Translations under genes and position numbers: made by a program | Assembly: GCF_011386835.1 (NCBI RefSeq) | Contig: NC_088792.1 | Coordinates: 46,242,882-46,306,881 of the forward strand | Direction: 5' to 3' | Length of the DNA: 64,000 nt | Source: Chrysemys picta bellii | Lineage: Eukaryota > Chordata > Testudines > Emydidae | Notes under the pieces: generated by a model | What the model was told of the DNA's origin: nothing | What the model saw: the letters and a program-made list of their open reading frames with translations, nothing else | Database searches by the model: none | Part shown: positions 49,193 to 60,337 of the stretch, in pieces | Numbering within the stretch: the first letter of the stretch is position 1 | How the letters are laid out: each line of letters starts with the position of its first letter

Positions 49193-50084
49193 TGTTCATT
49201 TGCAGTTGGAAATCAGATTGCAGAGAACTTAAACATTTTTCTGGCCCTTTGAAAGTCTCTGAATTGTTGATTAAATGAATCTTGAAGCTTCTTGATCCCT
49301 TAACCACACAACTGTTATACTCCGACTTCTTGAGTAATTGTTGGCAAGTCAGGAAAATGAGAGAAGCCATTCCACTGAATCAGTCTGTAAACAAAACAAA
49401 ATTTCCATCTACTGCATAGGTCGTCAGTCCCCTCTTGCTCTCTGCAATCCTGAAGCATGTACAAAATGGCTGTCTTTATTAGGCAATGGCCTATTATAAG
49501 AGACCATCCCAAAATATCCCCGAACCTTTTGAGTTCAGTTCTGCTCCTTGTTTATTAGTAGCCCTTCTCCATTATGCAACCAATTTTTGCCCCTAAGGAA
49601 TCAGTTAAGACAGATTTCACTATATTTCTGAGTATCTGAAAAGAATTAGTTGTTTGTGAGTCAGGAAGTCAGACTTGCAGAAAGTGGAGGCCTGCAGCAA
49701 GTGATGAACTATGAGAAATTATTTTTGTTGAAGAGTGAGTCTGTTAAAGCTCCCTCAGCCGGTTGTTCCTTCTAAAGCTCCCAGTCCCTCCCACCATTCT
49801 GTTTGGCTTATCTACTGCACCTAGAAATTCTCCCATCTGCTCGCTCATATATATTCCACACCTCCAGAAAGAGGTTCAACCCAGGAGCAGCCAAAGCACT
49901 TTAGGCAGTACACCACTGACCTAATAGGTCTTTCCTGTTTGTGTTCTATTAGATCCAACCACTTCTGATTAGCATGATCCAACAGAAAAGGCTTTTTTTT
50001 TAATCCACCTTGGCTTTTAAGTCATTCTAATGAAGCATCAGCATTAATAGCATGTTGATATAAATGTGGGCAGCTCACATCTTT
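49193..50084. other. Unique sequence, no gene
   Basis: Nothing recognised. Confidence 0.4.
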
Positions 50085-50155
50085 TATTATTATTTATTTG
50101 TTTTACAGTAATACATAGATGCCCACGCTGAAATCAGGCACTGCCCTAGTATATC
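50085..50155 (-). repeat. MIR/CORE-SINE-like tail fragment
   Basis: TTTTATTATTATTTATTTG followed by ACAGTAATACATAGATGCCC and GCTGAAATCAGGCACTG follows the order of the SINE tail seen at 52.74 kb, but it is short and diverged. Confidence 0.45.
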
Positions 50156-50387
50156 TGGTAAAGAGAATTAAGTCTTACACCTTGCCTATACCCCCATCCT
50201 AGAGCAATGGTTGTGGTTGTCTGATCACAAATGCAGGAAGACAACATTGCATCCGTTTATATGTAGATGGTTCCCTTTGGCAGGTTTTCTTTGCAAACAT
50301 AAGAGTTAGAGACCTAATTTCTGCAGTACTGAGGAGACTGCCACCAAGCAGATGGCAAGAAAAAGTGTGGCAAGCTCTTTGGAAGCC

Positions 50388-51644
50388 TAGGGTTACCATA
50401 CGTCCTCTTTTTCCCGGACATGTCCGGCTTTTCGGCACTCAAACCCCCGTCCGGGGGGAATTGCCAAAAAGCCGAACATGTCCGGGAAAATGGCAGCTGT
50501 GCTCCTCCACGACTCTTCGGCTCTGTTTAAGAGCCGGGCTGCCCGAGCGCTACCAGCTTCGGGCAGCCCCGTGCCTCCAGACCCTGCGCCGCCGGAGCCC
50601 GGGAGGGGAAGTGCCCGGCCGGCAGCTGGGGTCCGGAGGCAAGGGGGCTGGCCGAAGCCGGTAGCGCTCGGGCAGCCTGGCTCTTAAACAGAACAGAAGA
50701 GTCGGGGAGGAGCAGAGCCCCCGCGCCGGGAGGCTCTGCTCCTCTTCGGCTCTGTGTAACTGACACAGTGTCAGTTACACAGAGCCACTGCGCTGGGAGG
50801 CTCTGCTCCTCTTCGGCTCTGTTTAAGAGCCGGGCTGCCCGAGAGCTACCAGCTTCGGGCAGCCCCCGTGCCTCCAGACCCTGCGCCCCCAGCCGGGCAC
50901 TTCCCCGCCCGGGCTCCGGCGGCGCAGGGTCTGGAGGCACGGGGGCTGCCGGAAGCCGGTAGCGCTCGGGCAGCCCGGCTCTTAAACAGAGCCGAAGAGG
51001 AGCAGAGCCTCCAGCCGCGGCTCTGCTCTTCTTCGCCTCTGTGTAACTGACACGGTGTCAGTTACACATAGCCCAAGAGGAGCAGAGCCTCCAGCCCCCA
51101 GCGGCTCTGCTCCTCTTCGGCTCTGTGTATCTGACACAGTGTCAGTTACACAGAGCCACCGCGCCGGGAGGCTCTGCTCCTCTTCGGCTCTGTTTAAGAG
51201 CCGGGCTGCCCGAGCGCTACCGGCTTCGGGCAGCCCCCGTGCCTCCGGACCCTGCGCCGCCGGAGCCCGGGAGGGGAAGTGCCCGGCCGGGGGCGCAGGG
51301 TCCGGAGGCATAGGGGCTGCCCAAAGCCAGAGCGCTACCGGCTTCATGGTTTGCTGGGCAGCCTCCAGACCCTGCGCCCCCGGCTGGGCGCTTCCCCTCC
51401 TGGGCTCCAGCTGCGCTGGGGAAGCGCCGGCTGGGGGCGCAGGGTCTGGGGGCTGCCCGGCAAACCCTGAAGCCGGTAGCACTGGGGCAGCCCTTTTTCC
51501 CCTGGCTGGGAGTGGAAGGGAGGAGGGGGCGGAGTTAGGGTGGGGAAGGGGCGGGGTTGGGGCGGGGCTAGGGGGTGGGGAAATGGGCGTGGCCAGGGCC
51601 CGTGGAGGGTCCTCTTTTTTTATTTTTGAGATATGGTAACCCTA
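50388..51644. mobile_element. 1.26-kb hAT-type element built of alternating inverted GC-rich units
   Basis: Termini TAGGGTTACCATACGTCC and ATATGGTAACCCTA are inverted repeats. A perfect 8-bp TSD TGGAAGCC flanks it (50380-50387, 51645-51652), which places it with hAT elements. Inside, a unit of about 110-120 bp (GGCTCTGTTTAAGAGCCGGG through CTGCGCCGCCGGAGCCCGGG) recurs in alternating orientation: forward near 50510, reverse near 50640, forward near 50805, reverse near 50905, forward near 51172, and a diverged reverse after 51300. Between the pairs lie three copies of a palindrome with 19-bp arms (50748-50786, and near 51037-51074 and 51119-51157). There is no transposase. Several long open frames (up to 194 codons) come from this GC-rich repeat and are not genes. 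Confidence 0.92.
50748..50786. repeat. Perfect palindrome, 19-bp arms
   Basis: GGCTCTGTGTAACTGACAC, one central A, then the exact complement. Two further slightly changed copies lie near 51037-51074 and 51119-51157 inside the same hAT-type element. Confidence 0.95.
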
Positions 51645-51652
51645 TGGAAGCC

Positions 51653-52500
51653 GTACCCGTTATGTTCCTTAGTTTTACTACACAACTGTGGGGATAAATG
51701 TCTGAGTGAGTTTTTACCCACTGATCTTATTGGGCTCAACCTCAGAGGTGACAAGTCAATAAATCATTGTAAGTGTCATGCCTGGGGGCTGACGGTCAGA
51801 GCTGAAACAGGAAAAACAAAGAGGAGGATGGAAGAAGTTGTAAAAATTTGGGTCATCATTGTCTGGTTTGAAAAGCACATTCTAGTGAAAGAAGAGGCAC
51901 CGATATTTCTGTAGGCTTGATGTGTTCCAAAATCTTGGTGTCTGAGCTATTAAGCTTCTTTCTTTTTTAAAATAAGGTTCATATGGCTCTCCTTGCAAAC
52001 TATATTGAACTCACTAAGACTACTATTTTTGTACTACTTCTGTCTGAAGTATTAACTTTCCCAGAGCTCACTTGTAGAGGACTCTATTTTATTCTCAAAG
52101 ACTGGAAGAGGTATAGTAGATTCCTTCCTGGCCATTTTTTATGTGAAGCCTTATTCAAATGGTAATTGAAAAAGGCTTTGTGGACTTTGTTCTCTACTCA
52201 AAGAAAAAAAAAATACAGCTGTGGCCAGTTTGGGGTAGTAGAGAATTTTTGCTGAAAGACTCACAGAAAAAACTAGCTTGGAAGTTACCACAGACACCCA
52301 AAGGTTAAAAGATCAACTACAAACTATGTTACCAAATATTAGTGAAAACAAAAACAGAGAATAAAATGCTAATTCATTTTTGTTTAGTCCAGTAACAAAT
52401 GTGCAAGAGTTAGTTAAAATATTTTGAGAGATCTGTGTACAAGGTATTCTGTAATTGAATATTGAGTGCAAAAATGCCCTGAGTGTGTTGTTCTAAGAGA
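51653..52500. other. Unique sequence, no gene
   Basis: Nothing recognised. Confidence 0.4.
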
Positions 52501-52504
52501 TTCT

Positions 52505-52575
52505 TTATATTACTATAGCACCTAGATGTCCCAGTTAGGTATCAAACCTCCATTATAATAGGTATTGTACAGCAT
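52505..52575 (-). repeat. SINE-like fragment
   Basis: TATTACTATAGCACCTAGAT GTCCCAGTTAGG resembles the tail of the SINE at 52.74-53.0 kb, diverged. Confidence 0.4.
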
Positions 52576-52739
52576 CAAGCTACAACATCTGGATTCAGAT
52601 TTCTGACAATCTAAAGTTAAAGGACATCTAGGACTTTGATTTGGACTATTATAATGACAGGTTCAAAATTCATAGTCAGATCTGGGTTAGGATTTCAAAC
52701 ACATACTCCAAAGTTTGCTGCTGTTCAGATCCAGGATTT

Positions 52740-53003
52740 TTGCCTCATTATTATTGTTATATAATGTGAGCGCCTGGAGGTCACAAGTAACATCAGGACT
52801 TCATTGTGTTAGGTACTGTATACCACACAGTAAGAGGCAGTTCCTACCTCAGTGAGTTTATAATCTAACCAAACAAAACAGACACACACAGAAGTGAAAT
52901 GACTTGCCCAAGATCATGCATCTATTCAGTGGCAGAGTCAAGAATAGAACCAGGTCTTTTGAGTCCCAATCTAGTGCCCTGTCCACTGCAGCATACTAAT
53001 AGG
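52740..53003 (-). repeat. MIR/CORE-SINE family element
   Basis: In minus sense: GTGGACAGGGCACTAGATTG, then ACCTGGTTCTATTC, TGACTCTGCCACTGAATAG, TTGGGCAAGTCATTTCACTT and a 3' part ending in AATAATAATGA. The TTGGGCAAGTCA core and tRNA-like head order are those of MIR-type CORE-SINEs. It is among the best-preserved SINEs in the window. Confidence 0.8.
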
Positions 53004-53720
53004 CCAATCATCCTTGGTGGCTAGGGTTGCCAGGCGTCTGGTTTTCAACCGGGCAAGGATGTTCGTTTTTTTGTGATTAGAAAGGTGGCTATCTGCTGTT
53101 TTCTTAAATGCATTGATATTTGTATACTCATGTTAGTACTCTTATTTTTTTCTGGTTGCGTTTACTTCTTCATATCTGGCAATTCATTTACAGGATCTTT
53201 TAGTTGTAAATAAAACAAAATCTTGATCCTGCAGTGATCTCCATTCAGGTGCTTGAATGCGGGACTCTGTGTGGGAGCAGGAAGTATCCCAGGCAAAGTT
53301 CTTTGCAAGATCAGGAACTAAGAAAAACAGACACTGCCTACATTTTAAACCTAAGTGGTTTAAAATATGCAGCAATATTTTTCTATTTGGGACTGAAATC
53401 AGAGAGACTCGTGAATTAGCAAATGAACACAATAAAGAAGTAAGACACAGTATATAAGAGTAAATAAAATGCCTCAGAAAACATTTTACTTATTTGACTA
53501 GCATGGTTCTGATGATATTTAATAGCATATGAGTAAATTTTCTGTATAACACTGGCTGATCACTAGCTCCTCAGTTTGTTTCCAGCTTGATAAACTGCAA
53601 TTAAAGACAGCTAAAAATAAATATAAATTGATCTGGAAGGAATGAGGCCTGTGTGACAGAATAGGAGGAGATACCATCTGTATTAAGGTGTGGTCCATCT
53701 TATGAAAAAGGCTGAGAGTC
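53004..53720. other. Unique sequence, no gene
   Basis: Overlapping short frames near 53184-53457 have no domain features. Nothing recognised. Confidence 0.4.
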
Positions 53721-53755
53721 ACTGCCCTATCTGGTAAAGGGCATTAAATCTTACA

Positions 53756-53942
53756 CCTTGCCTATACACACAACTTGCGCCAATTTAGCTAAAATCTCTT
53801 TTAAAATCAATTTATTTAAACTGTTGCAAAATCCTGCATAGACACTCTTGAACCAACATGAGAGTGTCCACACAGGAGTTGGCACCAATTTAATTAAATT
53901 CAAGACAGCTTTAAACTGGTGCAAGTTTGTGTATAGACAAGG
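53756..53942. mobile_element. hAT-like MITE with CCTTGCCTATACAC termini
   Basis: Left CCTTGCCTATACACACAACT and right AAGTTTGTGTATAGACAAGG are inverted with few mismatches. The interior GTTTAAACT/AATTTAATTAAATT-rich sequence and the mid-element GCATAGACACTCTTG fit an abundant reptile MITE. TCTT occurs at both flanks, but a full TSD is not clear. Confidence 0.75.
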
Positions 53943-54019
53943 TCTTGGAAATAAGAGACCTCATTTCTGCACAGTTCTAATATATCTAGCTGAGAGGTGG
54001 TGAGAGACTGCCATTTTTT

Positions 54020-56755
54020 GTTTGAATTATGGGATGTGTGAGCTAGAGAATTGAACAATAAAGTCTGCTGTAAAATACTTCCTGCGAACATTGCCAGTTT
54101 GGAAAAATCACAGTTTATTTCTAGAGTCAAATAATCTATTTTAAAATAAAATTTTAATCCCGGCTTTAAGACTTGGCTCCCCAGTGCATTTCAGGAGAAT
54201 GGAGTAACTGGATAAAACTAAAGCCCAGGAGAAATCAGTTTTAAGTAGCCATATACTTAGCCCCAGTGAATAGTATTCCTCAACAAACAAGCTGTATGGT
54301 TTAGCCTATGGAAGAGAAGCCTACAAATGAGCTAGAATCAGTACTGAAATAATCACTTATTTTACCTCTGAGCTAATGCCACTGAAGATATGTAAAGAAA
54401 CCTAACAGGCGGCTGTCTGTACTGATCCTGGCCTGTGGAGAAATAGACGGCTTACGCTAACAATACTGCAAATAATGTTTTTCATATAATATAACAATAG
54501 TATTTTTCAAACTTACCGCAATGCAAATCTATTTGAGAAACAAAGTACCTTGTAATATATAAAAATTGTATTTTTTTTAAAATATGTATTTATATAAATG
54601 TCTGTTTATATATGTATGTTATGCATACACGTACTTATACATGCTATGTATATATATGTGTGTGCATATAGACACAGAGCTTAAATAATGTATGTATATG
54701 TACCTATATTTGAGGGGGGTGAAGCGTTTATAAGAGGCTGTCCTGATTTAATTTCTCTGTTTGCTTGTATTCAGCACTTAAGGGCTTATACATTCAGTTT
54801 GCTCAAAAGAGTGATGAAGTACTTCTTGCTTATGCCTCAAATCAGAAATGCATGAAGTGCAGCTGCAGAGATAATACATTCTCCCCAAAGGCTTTGGCTG
54901 AGCAAATTAGGTGTCAATGGGGTGCCTGCGCAGGCAGTACTCTCTCTAATTAGTCTCTTGAGCCTAGTTGGTGGCGGGTATATGATGATCTAATCAATTG
55001 GTCTGTGTCTGATGGTACGTGTAAAAATCCTACCAGGCAGAGCTGTCTCCCACAGGTCACTCACCTGCACAGCAGGAATGCTCATTTTCATTTTTCATCT
55101 CTTCCATCACATGATGCTGACAGTTGGTTTTAAGAAAACTGAATCCAAAAAAAAATCTAGTTCATAGGGCATGTGGGTCAGAATAAAGCTGCATTATGGG
55201 TATTGGTGATCCAATTAATTAACATTTATAGCAAAGAGCTGTATGTAGATATTACTGGAATACACATTTTATCGATAAGATATTTATTTTAATGGCTTCA
55301 CTAGTACAGAGATGAATAAAAAATAAACAAGAAAGAAATGTATTATCAGTTAATATTATACACTTTTATGGAGCAATAGCTGGGTATATTAATATGGGGA
55401 GGGGACCATTGTTGATGGTCTTAAATTGCCAGTATATTTCACCTTCCAGGAAATGCAGTATCCCCCAGTTACCTGGTTGCATTTGTGTTTACAACCGTAT
55501 TTCATAGGAATGAACTGTCTAAAGTGGTGCTAAATAGAACTGCATCCGGTGTGTGCTTTGCATGTTAAGGACTCTGCATGAGCACAGCTCCACCCCTTTT
55601 TATAATTTGCTCCTTAATTAATAGCACCTTGAGAAGGCTACTGAGGCTGCCAAAAGTAGCCTGTAAGGGAACCAGAGAGAAATATTTTTAGAGGGAAGAA
55701 CTGTCCTTTTATAAATTTAAAAAAAAGAAAATCTTCAGGAAGTGTCGGCCTCTTAGTCACCCCTCCCTTGCCCCAGGCTTTGAGACTTAGAATTAACATT
55801 TAAAATACAAAGCTTTTGTATCCTTTAATAGTGTTGCTATTACATCAACAGCTGCAATATTATACAGTTATTCATTGCTTATTTTTAAGCTGGATTAATA
55901 AATTGTCTGACAAAACAGGGTGTATGCAGCAGAGAATTTCATACAGTTACAATTACATACAATTACATTGCTTGATTTGCATCATTAAATATTTCAGATG
56001 CATCATTAACTTGCTTATAATCTTTTATTATTTTAATAGAGACATTATGAAAATCTAAACTGCCGCATCCTGCAGTGCAAAAATAAATGTTCATTTTTAA
56101 GGCAGTCTGTTACATGTCAGAAGGCATTTTAAGGAGATCTGAAAGAGCCCTTGTTTGCTCTTGGGAAATCATAAGTTGTAAATATTCCATTTTACAGCTT
56201 ATGCTTTTATAAGCAAAGCTGTGACCAGGGGCCATACACACGATCTGCAAAGTCACTAAGCAAAACTTTGATTTGTATGATCAGAAAAAAAAAAAGGAAA
56301 TTTTAGTGAGGATTTTTCTAAAATAGATCGCTCTTTTTTTACATGCAAAAGCAGAATTGCTAAGGAGCTTGGGAATTGTGCTGTGGTATCGTGTAGAGAA
56401 TCCTGGTTCAGGAACAGCCTTGGGTCTTAGATGTTTCGTGCTTGAAGGGTGGGGACCACATTGCTCTTCAGTAACCCTTTCGGAATGCCTGAATCCCAAC
56501 CTGAAAGCCAAAGGAAAGGTGTCTCAGAAGCAGTCAGTGCTGGGGATGGGAGAACTACACTATAACAGTTAAGGGGGTTCTTATTCAGAGCCACAGCAGA
56601 GAAACAAAGGAGCCTCGATAGAAATCTTTGAACATTACTCAACATGTTAATCACCACTGTCGGTCTTTATTTCATCTTGTAACCAAAATGATGCTGTCAG
56701 TGTTTCCCAGCATGTAAAATGGCAGCTCCTGCTGTTTAGTGTCATAAATCATTTG
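54020..56755. other. Non-repetitive block with candidate conserved non-coding segments
   Basis: No gene seen. The segment 54530-54720 is TA-rich simple-like sequence. The segments 54770-55330 and 55800-56230 have few repeats, TAATTA and TTTGCAT cores, and a perfect TGCCTGCGCAGGCA palindrome at 54923-54936. Conservation is a guess. Confidence 0.3.
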
Positions 56756-56761
56756 TGCTAG

Positions 56762-57155
56762 CATAAGAGCATAAGAAGGGCCATATTGGGTCAGACCAAT
56801 GCTCCACCTAGCTCAGTATCCTGTCTTCCGACAGTGGCTGGTGCCAGATGCTTCAGAGGGAATGAACAGAACAGGGCAATTAGCAAGAGACCAATTCCCT
56901 ATCTCCCAATCCCAGCTTCTGGCAGTCAGAGGCTTTGGGACACCCAGAGCATGGGGCTGCATCCTTGACCTATCCTCCATGAACTTATCTAATTCTTTTT
57001 TGAACGCAGTTATACTTTTGGCCTTCACAACATCCGCTGGCAACAAGTTACACGGGATGACTGTGCATTGTGTGAAGAAATACTTCCTTATGTTTGTTTT
57101 AAACCTGCTGCCTATTAATTCCATTGGGTGACCCCTGGTTCTTGTGTTCTCCACA
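56762..57155 (-). mobile_element. CR1 LINE 3' end
   Basis: Minus-sense translation gives RFKTNIRKYFFTQCTVIPCN and ITAFKKELDKFMEDRSRM, the conserved CR1 C-terminus. The 3' terminus in plus coordinates is GCATAAGAGCATAAGAAGGG, i.e. a TTCTTATGCTCTTATGC-type tail. 5'-truncated at about 57155; single-base damage only, so relatively well preserved. Confidence 0.9.
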
Positions 57156-57159
57156 ACTG

Positions 57160-59228
57160 CTGGCCTGATTCTGTAAAGTGCTGAACATCTGTTTGTGACT
57201 GGAGAGTGCTTGGCATGACACAGGAGGCATGTAGCACCTCACAGATCTTGGCCCTTCATTGGAGAGTTGTCTGTGTCTGATCAGTTTTACGTGGAGAGCC
57301 AAAGCTTGGAGAATTTTGGCATTTTGCAACTGGAAAATTTGTGTCCCTGGGAAAGTTTTTTGTTTGTTCACTGTGGCAAAGAGCAGTTTGTGCCCTTAAT
57401 GGAAACTTCTTTCTCTGTCCTTCTGTTACAAATGCCAGAGACTCAAGTTTTGTTATCCCAGATCTGGTTAATTTGAAAAGCAACATCTGGACAGGGTCTT
57501 GTCTTATGTCCCAATCATTTTGCCACTCGTATTGGATGATGTTTGCTTTGCTTGTTTTACCAAGTCCTAGGACTCCAGCATTATGTGCTTACCCTTATAG
57601 TCTGGCCAGCTGTTCTCTGCCTGCAATGACATTTTTTTAAGCAGCACAGGGATCAGCAAGGCAACCAGACCAAAGTTAGGGGTGCAGAATATAAACCCAA
57701 GCTGCAAGAGACCCATCTATCCCCACTGAACATTGAACGGGCTCCAGGATCTATAAATCTTCCTGTTTTTCAGTTGCTTCCTTAGAGGATGGTGGGGGTT
57801 TCCACTAAGCAGTGTTAGTTTAGGAAAACTTGGAATTTGGGGGATATTATCAAAATGTCACCATTGAGCACTAGTGAAACTTTAACCCCCAAAATATTGC
57901 ACTTTTTGGGGGGGGGGGGGCTAAACTTACATAAGTGTCAACTAGAGAGGTCATCTTCAATATGGTCTTTGAAACCAGAGATACTGAGGCATCAACCATA
58001 ACCAGCAGCCAACGGAAGAGTGGGATTTTCATGTGGATGCCAGGAGTGAAGTGTTGGTAGGCATCCAACATGAATCACAAAGGCAATTGGAAAACAACCC
58101 ACATAGGACTCAAGAAATGGTTGAACAAACTCCAAGAGGCCATAAGACACTAACTGCCACACACCACTCATAATGTGTTCTTGTTGATCTAGTTCAGGTG
58201 CTGTGTAGTTCTAATGGAGAGGGAGAGGAGCACTCAGGGACTGTGGTAATGAGCCTGGCATGGGCGGAGAGAGAGAAATTGCAAAAGGTGGAAATTGTTT
58301 AAGCTACTTCTGATGAAAAAAAGCAATTAAAGTCTTACGCTGGAAGCTGCAGTTTGCATTAGTTTTTCAGGTGATTGTTTCATTGTTTCTTTCCTGGTGT
58401 TGAAACGAGGTCCTTATAGACTGGAGTCAGTGGCGCCTGCCATTTGATTTGTGTAGTTTTAGGAGGTGCTAATACCAACAGAGCTCTAAGTCTGACAAAT
58501 ATTTTTACGTAACTGCCTTTTTAAGTGCTGTTTTCTTGTATATGTGAATCTATCCTTGCAATTGCACTTAAAAGTGTAACAAGTGCCCATAGTTCAAATC
58601 TCATCTTTTGGAAAAAACCTGTTGTTTTAAAAACAATATCTGTATTTCGAACCTGTCTTTAGGTAATTGCAGAATTCCCGATCTTCATCAGCAAAGAGCT
58701 TGTACAGAAATCTATTTGGAGACATTTAAAGGTTAAAAGTGCTAGTGACAAAACTTAAATCCTTCCAGTGGATCTGATCCTTACAACCCTTACTCAGTTA
58801 TAGCTCCTATTACAGTCAATGAGATTTTTATTTAAGTACTTCAGGATCATGCCCTACGGGTCCTCAATCTGTTTGGCTGGCCCCAAATAAATAGCAGAAT
58901 GATCATAGCCATCTTCTCAGAATCAGTAACTGGGAGTGAGTTTGATGAAATGGAAATCATTGGCATGATTTAAAGATAAAACTAGGGAAATGATTACAAC
59001 ATACATATGCTAGAAAAGCACCAGAATAAAAATGAGTGTTTTGTGTTCCTGGGTGTTTATCATTACCAGGTGGAGTTTACAGAGCTATTTGCTATATATA
59101 CCTATGTATAAGCAAACTCCTTTTTTGGGCAAAGTCTGAGGGTATCTGTTTATTAGGTAGATCAGCCTCAGCTGTCCAGCCCTCTGTTAGGAGAAGAGAA
59201 AGGTCATTAGTGCAACTGCTGGGTGCAG
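57160..59228. other. Unique sequence, no gene
   Basis: A G13 run at 57908-57920 and a worn hairpin-type relic near 58760-58860 (GATCTGATCCTTAC against TCAGGATCATGCCC). Opposed frames near 57099-57640 have no domain signal. Confidence 0.4.
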
Positions 59229-59229
59229 T

Positions 59230-59455
59230 CAGGGCCGGCTCCAGCTTTTTTGCCACCCCAAGTGGCGAAGCAACAAAAACAAAACAAAACAAAAAAGATA
59301 AAGCCAACCGGCGGCACTTCGGTGGCAGCTCAAAGAGGAAGAGAGGGACTGAGGGACCTGCTGCTGAATTGCCGCCGAAGACCCAGATGTGCCGCCCCTT
59401 TCCATCGGCCGCCCCAAGCACCTGCTTCCTTCGCTGGTGCCTGGAGCCGGCCCTA
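59230..59455. mobile_element. hAT MITE, CAGGGCCGGCTCCAG termini
   Basis: 226 bp with termini CAGGGCCGGCTCCAG and CTGGAGCCGGCCCTA, flanked by a perfect 8-bp TSD GGTGCAGT (59222-59229, 59456-59463). The interior contains a simple AAAAC run and GCCGCCGAAG/CTTCGGTGGC pairs. Frames across it on both strands are accidental. Confidence 0.95.
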
Positions 59456-59734
59456 GGTGCAGTACAGGATGAGCAGCAAGGAAAGGGAGCAGACATAGCT
59501 TATAAGCTCCAAATGCTATACTAATAAGCAGCAGGTTCCTCTTTACATGCCTAGGGTGTGAGCATCTCCTGCAGAGGCAGCTGTCTGGTACGACGTATAC
59601 CTGTGTATACACTCCAGTTGAATGCGTTGGTGCTCATGGCCCCTCTGAAGAGTAGGCCACTTTTATGTAGATCCCCTAGTAAGGACTTAGGCTCCTCAGT
59701 TTAGGCACCCAATTGGAAAATGCTGGCTTCAGGG

Positions 59735-60093
59735 CAGTGGTCCCCAAACTGTGGGGCGTGCCCCCCTTGGGGGACGTGGAGGAACATTCGGAGAGGCATG
59801 TGCAGTGGGGCCTGGGCCAGTCCTTATGGGGGGCGGGGAGAGAGCGCCACCCAGCACCATTCTGCTCCCAGCTGTGCTCCATCTCTGGCCCCGCCCCCAG
59901 CCGCAGCTCCACTCTCAATCGAGGGTTCCAGCCCCAGCTGAGGCTCCACTCCTGACCGCCTCCCAGAATTTCAGTTAGGCCATGGCCCCGCTCCAAGCCC
60001 CAGCCCCAGCTCCTGACAGCGGCTCCCTTGGAGGCGTGGCCGATTCCATTATGGGTAAGGTGGGGTGCGACAGAAAAAGTTTGGGGACCACTG
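59735..60093. mobile_element. hAT MITE, CAGTGGTCCCCAAACT termini
   Basis: 359 bp with termini CAGTGGTCCCCAAACTGTGG and AGTTTGGGGACCACTG. Flanks CTTCAGGG and CTTTAGGT agree at 6 of 8 positions, consistent with a worn 8-bp TSD. GC-rich interior; several frames in it are spurious. Confidence 0.88.
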
Positions 60094-60277
60094 CTTTAGG
60101 TTTGCTGCTTTGTTGAGACACCTCATCTAAGTATGTTTTGGGTTTGTGGTATTTTGGTCAGAGTGGGAGCAATAAAGTAATGAGGGCTGGCTTTGGGCAA
60201 ACATATTTTTTAGGTTCAGAAATCATAAAATGATGCAGGTCATAAGACTGCTTATAATTTCTCTTTTTTCCATACAG

Positions 60278-60337
60278 GATTACGCTCACCACTCTTCAGG
60301 AGGGAAACAGAACCTAATGAGGGGACCAATGATTTGA
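60278..60337 (+). other. Possible 3' terminal coding exon (hypothetical)
   Basis: A strong splice acceptor pattern (ATTTCTCTTTTTTCCATACAG ending at 60277, with a long pyrimidine tract) precedes a short frame that could encode DYAHHSSGGKQNLMRGPMI and stop at 60335-60337. A second phase stays open to about 60465. About 2 kb of repeat-free sequence follows and could be a 3' UTR, but no canonical AATAAA was found in it; ATTAAA occurs near 61694 and 61867. I do not recognise the peptide. If real, the bulk of the window would be a long intron or upstream region of a plus-strand gene. Evidence is only splice-site shape. Confidence 0.22.

Noticed and set aside
51055..51639. 194-codon frame and several others up to 166 codons between 50365 and 51639
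   Set aside because: All lie inside the GC-rich inverted units of the hAT-type element at 50388-51644; GC-rich DNA lacks stop codons, and the frames repeat on both strands.
56799..57154. Opposed 110- and 113-codon frames
   Set aside because: They are the CR1 3' end and its antisense.
59036..59524. 162-codon plus and 134-codon minus frames
   Set aside because: Mostly MITE 59230-59455 translated through; no domain signal.
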